Assembly: GCA_020445045.1 (NCBI GenBank)
Contig: JAGRHI010000187.1
Location: 1 to 30,229 of the forward strand
Reading direction: 5' to 3'
Origin: Candidatus Competibacteraceae bacterium
GTDB lineage: Bacteria; Pseudomonadota; Gammaproteobacteria; Competibacterales; Competibacteraceae
Length of the DNA stretch: 30,229 bases
Positions 8,801 through 15,100 of the stretch are shown here, piece by piece (position 1 is the stretch's first letter; each line of letters begins with the position of its first letter). The notes under the pieces were generated by a model, which saw only the letters and a program-made list of their open reading frames with translations, was not told where the DNA came from and did no database searches. Position numbers and translations under genes: made by a program.

Positions 8801-9401
8801 GGAGGACCTCCAAGCCATCCGTGTTACCCACTTCGAAGGAGAATGGGACCAGGCTACCGCCGTTGCTTTCCATCCACGACAAGACCGGTGGGTGACCGGC
8901 GGTTCAGACGGCAAACTTCAGCTTTGGGACTTTTCCGGAAACAAGGTTGGGACCATCGCTGTCCCCTCTACCGGATCGAGCGCCCGTGTTATCGACATCG
9001 CCTTCAGTCCGGATGGCGCCGTAATCGCCGCTCTGACGCGGCGCTGGGTGTATTTCTGGCCGGTTGCCGCCTTCGAGCGCCCGCCATCCGAGCCGAGCGC
9101 CACCCTCACCATCGAAGGGGCCGGGTATTGCGGTGCTTTCGCCTATCGCCACGACGGCAAGCAACTTGCGGTGGCCTGCAACGACGCCAAGGTCCGAATC
9201 TACGATACGGCCAAACTTGAACTGGTCAAAACCATCACGGTTCACAAGAACGCCGTGAGCGATGTGGCCTTTAGCCCGGATGGAACCCAACTGGCGACCG
9301 CCAGTCTCGACAAAACCTTCAACGTCTCGCCCTTGGACCTCACCGAGTTGTACGAGATGGCCAAGCGTCTGCGGGCCGCGACTTCCGATGAGAGTCCGTA
9401 G
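5886..9401 (+). CDS. nSTAND1 NTPase with two WD40 propellers
   Basis: A 1171-residue signal-transduction NTPase, likely the sensor/switch for the SIR2 partner. It opens with CPYVGLQPFEEADREFFFGRE, typical of the nSTAND1 family. The Walker A motif is GASGVGKSS (51-59), Walker B is LILLDQFEEY (133-142), and the conserved YEIYHDVLAPAILDW lies at 386-400. A hydrophobic stretch at about 428-448, after a Gln/Glu/Arg-rich helix, may be a membrane segment. Residues of about 522-1160 contain 14 recognisable WD40 units (FSPDGxxLAT...xxKxWD), enough for two seven-bladed propellers. In STAND proteins such a repeat region usually recognises the trigger, and NTP binding drives oligomerisation. It shares ATGA with the SIR2 gene. 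The downstream gene at 9612 is on the opposite strand, so this ends the transcription unit; no strong terminator is visible at 9402-9611. Confidence 0.9.
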   Translation: MTTDENDRKRCPYVGLQPFEEADREFFFGRERDQRIIIANLLASPLTLLYGASGVGKSSVLRAGVVPQLRRERPGTPVVVFRDWVDREFQVALRRACIVAVWEHDVDQPKPAESLPFDEILRACAEAAHETVLILLDQFEEYFLYHPKSADPQSFEAQFARAVNRDDVDVGFLIALRDDSLSKLDRFQERIPNLLSNRLALKHLDAAGATVAIRGPLEVWNDRYAADRTPIRIEEDLIQDLVQQVRIGQVSAGRRGGSGAARAEEHYIEAPFLQLVMVRLWGEETRAGSNALRRDTLDRLGGAREIVRTHLDDVMSRLDATRQAVCSRFFDRLVTPTGSKVACGREDLARWAGDLAPRVPEVLELLSRDRILRTATAPDHPEATRYEIYHDVLAPAILDWRCRYVEKQEQALAVEQAREQAKKRALRLGVVVLATAVITAVAGWVCAWWEGLRSEENQKAAASMYTAPFDPQRGLDLALEAVETTPFGLPPLLVAELGLAPTPAAEDALRQAIHAQRLEWTLRVHSWVHDLAFSPDGRKLATADDDQMVKIWDLATGHPPTAPIITFSHDAKVRDIAFLSAGDRLVTAAHDTAYLWVLDDPKAPLRSFNHGSSIHGAFAVSQDGKRLATAGDGSGKGRVIKVWDLEAPSPEPEPIATIDMAGAWVMGLAFSPDGCCLATACVYRGGMERTSTSIWNIQTGREILRVPIKVASDAVAFTPDGKSLVTASRDARVRVWQPADDDLDQILARRSESILPGDAVASTEPVVIPWSERILAGHGERVRNIAVSPDGTRIASASGDATAKIWDTETGENLLTLMGHQGFVDAVEFSPDGHHVATASLDRTVKFWNIEGHTGVVNSIAFGPDGKTLATGSSDRTAKLWDLSEGKPRLRRTLRGHTDSIYRIAFDPAGTHLATAGFDNQIKLWDVGSGAAIDIPKKHVDQLRAVAFSPDGKRLASTGADGHAWLYDLQTPEDLQAIRVTHFEGEWDQATAVAFHPRQDRWVTGGSDGKLQLWDFSGNKVGTIAVPSTGSSARVIDIAFSPDGAVIAALTRRWVYFWPVAAFERPPSEPSATLTIEGAGYCGAFAYRHDGKQLAVACNDAKVRIYDTAKLELVKTITVHKNAVSDVAFSPDGTQLATASLDKTFNVSPLDLTELYEMAKRLRAATSDESP

Positions 9402-9611
9402 CGGGTTTCCGGCCTACACGCCGGGTAATCCCATGCTCAATGGCTCTTGCGTTGGAAGGCGATGGCATGTACGCCCGGATTGGTCGGCGGATCGATCCGG
9501 CGGATTCGGTCGGGCGGTTGTGCTTCGTCCGGTACCGGGCCAGCCGGTTTCGAGTGAAGCGGCAGGATGGCGCCGCCAGGAGCGCCCCCCGCCACTGTCA
9601 GAAAACACGAC

Positions 9612-11951
9612 TCAAATGGGTTTGAACAGTTCGTTAAATCGCGCTTGCTGCCGTTGTTGTTCGGGCGAAGCGCGCAAACCCGGTGCTTGGACTGGCTCGG
9701 TCTTACCGGGCAGGATCGAACCCTGGGTGAGCGAGTAGGATTGATCGAGCATTTGGACGAAGAGCTGCTCGGCGGTTTGCCGCTGGCTTGGTTCGAGGTG
9801 TTGGTCGATGCCGTATTTGGCCAGTAATTTCCGGAAAGTCGCCACATCCTCCTTCACCAGGGTTTCGCGCGGGGTGTTAGCCAACTCTTCGTTGATTTTC
9901 CTGGACTTTCTTGGATCGTTCAAAATCCCCTGGACATAGTCGGCGTATTCCTGGCGGAACTTGTCGGCTCCGCGGATGAACAGGGCATTATTGCTGTCCA
10001 TCATCAAGCTCCTCACGTCGGCATTGGCCGAGCCGACCAGGACATCATCGCCCAACAAGGCGACCTTGGTATGCAGTGACTGAGTGGTTTTCCCTTTTCC
10101 AGGCCGATACTCGTAATACTCGAATTTCGCACGGCGCGCCGGGTCGCTTTGTTGCTGGTAGAACTCGGTGAAAGCCTTGAGCGAATGCCGGGCCAACAGG
10201 TTGACGACATTCAAATCGGTGGTTTCGATGGAGTTGGTGAGGACGGTGACCGTGACATTGGAACAGTCGTAAGCGCCGTTCGCCATCTGGCTCAGGGCAT
10301 AGGTCATATTGGCGGGCGGGAAGAAGTAGGCGTTGTGCAAAATAACTCTTTGTGGTTTTTCCTGACTGGCCCGCTGGCACACGCCGGGCAGTGATCTCAA
10401 CCAGACATCGTGAATATACTTGCCGCTCTGGACTTCCTGTCCAACCTCGGCGCCGTAAATCCGGCGCCTTTTGTCGGGTGACAGCGATTTGTCGAAGGGT
10501 AGATTTTCCAGGTAAGCGTACAGCGCCTCGTCATCCACCGTGAAGGCAGGCGCAGGTTCAGGGCGTGCCCGGCGAGCATACTGGTTACGGTAGATCCATG
10601 CATTCTGTTCCAATTTCCGCGTGCTGTCGGCCGTGCGCCGAGCCAAATCCTTAAATTGTTTTTGATACTGCTGGTCCACGCACGTTTCGCGCCGGGCAGG
10701 GGTGGATGCGGAACGGCACTGTTGCGTGGCGGCGCGGTACACGTCCAGATTGGCGACGAAATCGTTGGGGGCGTGCTGGCGAACTTCGGCGAGGGTCGCC
10801 ACCATCGCGTCGAAATTCCATAGCGCCTCGAACGCCTGGGCGACCGCGTTGCCCCCGTCCTTCAACTCCAGGTAAATGTCCGTGTCCATGAAAATGTACT
10901 TTTTGGCCAGGGGATTGGGGCTCATATGATAGGAATCCTCCACGTTGCGCCCGCCGGCCTGCAAGCGGCTGCGATCGACCAGCAGCAGCTTGTGATGCAG
11001 GAAATCGGTGAGATGGTTCCAATCCTGGCGAGCCGCCTCGGTGAGGGGTTTCTCGGTGGGCAGCAACCCGGTAAAGGTATCCCAGATGGGATTGAGCTGA
11101 TCGCCGTACACGGAAAGCGCGAAGTAGATCTGGGCCTTGGCCACCACCCGCCGGAAGGCGGGCGCGGTTTTGGAGTCCCAGTAGATTCGGGCTAGATGTT
11201 TGAGGCGTTGCCGTTCTTCGGGAGAGGTCTCGGTCGGTCGTTGTTGGTTGATTTTTTCCACGTCGATGTCCTGGCCTTGCTGAACCGCCAGGGCGATGAC
11301 ATCGGGGCGCTTGGCGTACAAACCGGACAGGAAAAGACCGGAGTTGCCGATGTTGAGGTTGGAAACATTGCGCGCGCCGACCGGTTGACCGTCGATCCGT
11401 TCCTCGGCGAACAGGCGGTCGATGGCGGCGAATTTCTCGGCGGAACACTGGCCTGGCTGGCGGGTGGTGGCGTCCTGGCCGCATCCCATGGTCAGGTAGA
11501 CGGCATCCTGTACGATGTTCCTGGTGGGCCGGTTGTAAAACCGCACACTCAGGCTGCCCTGGCCCGCGTTGCCCAGTAGTTCCATCATCGAAAACCAGTC
11601 GAGGCGCCGGTAGTTGGTGGAATAGTCCACCAGCAACCGCACCCGCACGCCCCGGCGAGCCGCGTCGATCAGCGCCTGGGTGAGTACCGACGAACTGTAA
11701 TCGTCATCGTAGATGTAATACATCAGATCGATGGACTGCTGGGCGCCTTCAACCAGGGCGAGCTTGCTTCGAAACGACTCGTCATTGTCGGTGATGACCT
11801 GGGCGCGCGTGACCTCCAACGGTCCCGCCGAAGCTCTTTGCAGAACAGCCTCATCGGAAAGATAACCCGCGCGGTCGCCAACAGGGGCTAGGATGGCGCA
11901 ACCCGCCAGGCCGCTTAGGATAAAGGGAACCGCCAGGATCAGTTTGTTCAT
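9612..11951 (-). CDS. Phospholipase D-family lipoprotein
   Basis: A 779-residue PLD-superfamily protein that probably acts on phospholipids at the envelope (hydrolysis or cardiolipin-type transphosphatidylation). The start at 11951 gives a short signal peptide with lipobox LAGC (Cys18). An upstream in-frame start at 11993 would place extra polar residues before it and is disfavoured. The first HKD motif is canonical: HHKLLLVD (His319, Lys321, Asp326). The second, HTKVALLGDD from His627, has Gly at the expected Asp position and Asp one residue later, followed by the usual VGSAN. A long insert separates the two halves, making the protein larger than typical ClsB/ClsC enzymes (400-500 residues). 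It lies 165 bases downstream of the CHAT protein gene on the same strand. Substrate, and whether it belongs with the protease pair, are open. Confidence 0.82.
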   Translation of the reverse strand: MNKLILAVPFILSGLAGCAILAPVGDRAGYLSDEAVLQRASAGPLEVTRAQVITDNDESFRSKLALVEGAQQSIDLMYYIYDDDYSSSVLTQALIDAARRGVRVRLLVDYSTNYRRLDWFSMMELLGNAGQGSLSVRFYNRPTRNIVQDAVYLTMGCGQDATTRQPGQCSAEKFAAIDRLFAEERIDGQPVGARNVSNLNIGNSGLFLSGLYAKRPDVIALAVQQGQDIDVEKINQQRPTETSPEERQRLKHLARIYWDSKTAPAFRRVVAKAQIYFALSVYGDQLNPIWDTFTGLLPTEKPLTEAARQDWNHLTDFLHHKLLLVDRSRLQAGGRNVEDSYHMSPNPLAKKYIFMDTDIYLELKDGGNAVAQAFEALWNFDAMVATLAEVRQHAPNDFVANLDVYRAATQQCRSASTPARRETCVDQQYQKQFKDLARRTADSTRKLEQNAWIYRNQYARRARPEPAPAFTVDDEALYAYLENLPFDKSLSPDKRRRIYGAEVGQEVQSGKYIHDVWLRSLPGVCQRASQEKPQRVILHNAYFFPPANMTYALSQMANGAYDCSNVTVTVLTNSIETTDLNVVNLLARHSLKAFTEFYQQQSDPARRAKFEYYEYRPGKGKTTQSLHTKVALLGDDVLVGSANADVRSLMMDSNNALFIRGADKFRQEYADYVQGILNDPRKSRKINEELANTPRETLVKEDVATFRKLLAKYGIDQHLEPSQRQTAEQLFVQMLDQSYSLTQGSILPGKTEPVQAPGLRASPEQQRQQARFNELFKPI

Positions 11952-12052
11952 TTTGTCAACTCCACATGCTGAGCCATGCCCTGTCTTTACCATGCTTTGG
12001 TTTTGGGCAGAATTTGTTGATGATCAGATCGATTGCGACATTGGCCGGTTAA

Positions 12053-12069
12053 TTTTCCCCTGGGGAAAA
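12053..12069. promoter_or_regulatory. Perfect palindrome TTTTCCCCTGGGGAAAA, possible operator
   Basis: Eight-base arms around a single central base, located 102 bases upstream of the phospholipase start and 48 bases after the CHAT gene stop. The one-base centre is too tight for a good RNA hairpin, and no U tract follows on the minus strand. A dimeric-repressor operator is therefore more likely than a terminator. The regulator is unknown. Confidence 0.4.
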
Positions 12070-12116
12070 GCGCGCGGAAATCGCACGAACACGCGCTGCT
12101 CTTGATGGAGGCCTCC

Positions 12117-15100
12117 TCATTCTGGATGCTTTTTGTGGGTTTTCGGCGGACCTACTGGCGGCTCGCTCGGATCGTCCGAGTCATCGGCGGGTGAGGCCGA
12201 TGAAGCGTCGGCACTCGCGCCACCGCCCATCGACCGTCTGGATATCGAATCTGGAGACGAGACAACAGAGGTGGCCGGCTGCTTTCTCTCCGACGCGTCG
12301 AGTCCGCCCTCCAGTTCGGCCGCGATGCGCGATAACCGGTTGCTCAGCGCCGCCAACCCTTCCACCCCGGGTTCGGCCGCTGCCCGCTTCTCGATGAAGC
12401 CCGCCAGCAGACGGATTTGGGTCATGACCGAATCCAGTTGCCGCGCGCTTTCCGGCAACTGCTCGCGGATATCCCGGTAGCAGTCGAGAATCTCCCGTTC
12501 CGCCTCCTCGGGTCGTTTCCGCAGGCCGCCGTCGATGAGTCGGGCGATCAGCAACCCGTCGGCTACCATGAGCAGGTCAAAAGAATCCCGCGAAACCGGG
12601 TAGCGTTGCCGGGCGATCTCGCCGGCCTGCGACGCCAGCGCTGCTTCCGCCAGTGTCGTCTCACCCAACAACACCACCCGTAACGCCAACCGGTTCTGCG
12701 CGCAATACGGACTGAAACCTGGTTGGTTTGGATGACCTTCGCCCTTGCCGTACCAGTAAGTGGCCTGTTCAAGCGCTTGTTTGACGCCGGTCGGCCGATC
12801 TTCGGCTCCCGTATCGGACGACCACGCATCGAGCAGGCCCGCGAGCCGTTTGTAGGCGCTGCCCAGCAGCGCGCAGCGTTCGTGGTTGACGCTCACCTCA
12901 CCCTCGCCATCCGCCGCGTCTCGCAAACCGCGCAGGCGTTTGATTCCCTGAAGGACCAGGGTTGTATTCCCTTTTTTCTCCCCCTGGCCCGTTTCCAAAT
13001 TCGCCAGTTGCTCGATGGCCACGACCGGTACCTGCCCCCTCTTGTCTTCGCTGGCAATCGCTTTCTCGTAGCACGCCATCGCCTGTTCGAAGTCGCTGCT
13101 TTCGGCATGGAAACGACCGAGCGCGCAAAGCACCTCGGGCAGGGCGGACCACGGTTTGGTCGCGGGTTTGCGGAACAGTCCTTGGAGGCGTCTGGCATAG
13201 CGCTCGCCGGCTTGATGGTCTCCCCCCCGCTTGGCGTGGGAAATGGCGACGCGCCATCGGTCGATGCGGGCCACGAGTTCCGCGGGAGTGACCGGGTTCC
13301 AGTCCCCGTCATCACGCTCCGCCCCACCGCTGGTCTCGATCGCGAAGCTGGGATCGCCATAGGCCTGGAAAGCCCCCCAGGTATTGCACTCTGGGAATTT
13401 TATATAGGTCTCGCGGCGCGCCTCGTGAATTGCTCGGCCGAAGGATGATTGTCGTTGCAAGAGGCTCCGGTAGAAAACTTCAGCAAAATATTTCGCCGCA
13501 TCGTCCCGCACCGCCCAGCCGGCCACCACGACCGCGCGGACGCCGATCTCGATCAGTTCTCGCGCCACGCTGTAGGCCAACCGGTTGTAGGCGGTGGTGG
13601 GGGCGCTGTCGATCTTGCCGAGGAAGCAGCAGTTCAGAAATACCAGATCGGGGACCATTTCCATCTGGCCGATTTCGGCGGCGGTCAGCAGCAGGCCGTC
13701 CGACAGCACCACGCCACTGCGGGCCGCTTCGCCCGCGCCGGACTGAAACACCCCATGGGCGGAAACGTGCACGATGCGGTAGGGATGCTTAAACAACTTG
13801 TTGATGACGTCCACTGCTTCCGAGTCGGGCGGCGCCTTGATGACCTGGTACCCTTGCGACTCCAGCAAATCCGCGACAGCGCGCGCTTCCTCCATGGCGT
13901 CGGGCAAGGGATCGAGCGCGTCTCGATCAGGCCGGGTCGAAGAGGGAAACGCCGTGTAGTAGCCCTTTGTGGACGGATTGCCGACCACGTAGGCGCGCTT
14001 CTCCAGCGTGCCGCGAACCCGCGACCGGAAGCGGGTGGAGGCCAATTGGCGCACCATCGCCGTGTTCAGGACCAACGGTTGCTCGTCGGCGACCAGCATT
14101 TCCCACGGCAGGTTAGCGGTATGGCCATCGACCACCAGCACCAGGTTGGCGGCTTGTCGGGCTGCCTCCTTGAAGTCGTGAGGCACCATGAGTTGAAAGA
14201 GCGTGCGGGACAGGTCGGCCTGATAGGTCGACTTGCCGATGCTGCGTTCGACCAGGGTTTCCACCAGACCGGGTTGGCGCTGGTGTACGATCGTCTCGGC
14301 CCGCGCGCGCTGGGACAGGAAGACGAAACTCAATCGCTGGGCCAGTTTCGGCCGGCGTTCGGGATGGGTCGGCAAATGAGAGTGTTGCGTTTCGGTTTTC
14401 CGTTCCGGATCGAGACATTCAGGGGGACAGAGGTCTTCCAAGCGCGGTTTCCGGAACCGGTCCTCGCGACACTCGGGCGGACAAAGATCCTCGCGGCGGT
14501 CGGCATCGGTGACGATCAGGCGCGGCCAGTAACTGGAGCCGGACATCGCCGCCAACCGCGCGCACAGACCCTCGCCGCTTTCCAACATCGGCGCCGCCTC
14601 GATCCGGCAACCCAGCACCGCGGCCTCCTTCGCCAGTCGGTCGCCGATATCGCGCACGGCATAGGCGGCGCTGATCGCCACGTCCTGATAGAGTTCGATG
14701 AATTCCAGCCGCCCGACGCGCAAGGGGATATCCATCGTTTCGGCGAACTGTCGATTGGCGACCATCACCCCCCGCACGATGGTGCTCACCGAATCCTCGA
14801 TGCTGATGTGGGCGGTCGAGTTGTAGCCCAGCAGCAGGGTGGCCAAGCCAACTTCCGTGACTTCTCCCCGGTCGATCCGCAGATCACCTTCCCGGTCCAC
14901 TAACTGCATCAGGTAACGCAGCACGCCGTTGCGCACCGCCTCGGCCAGGGTGGCGGTGCACAATGTACCGAGTTCCCCCAAACCAATCACGATCGCGCCG
15001 CGTTGGATGCCCGCCTTGGCCTGCTGGTCGGTCGGCTTGAACAGCACCACCGTCGCGGTGTTCGGCGCTCCCGCATACAGGCCGAGGCTGTGGCGTTGGG

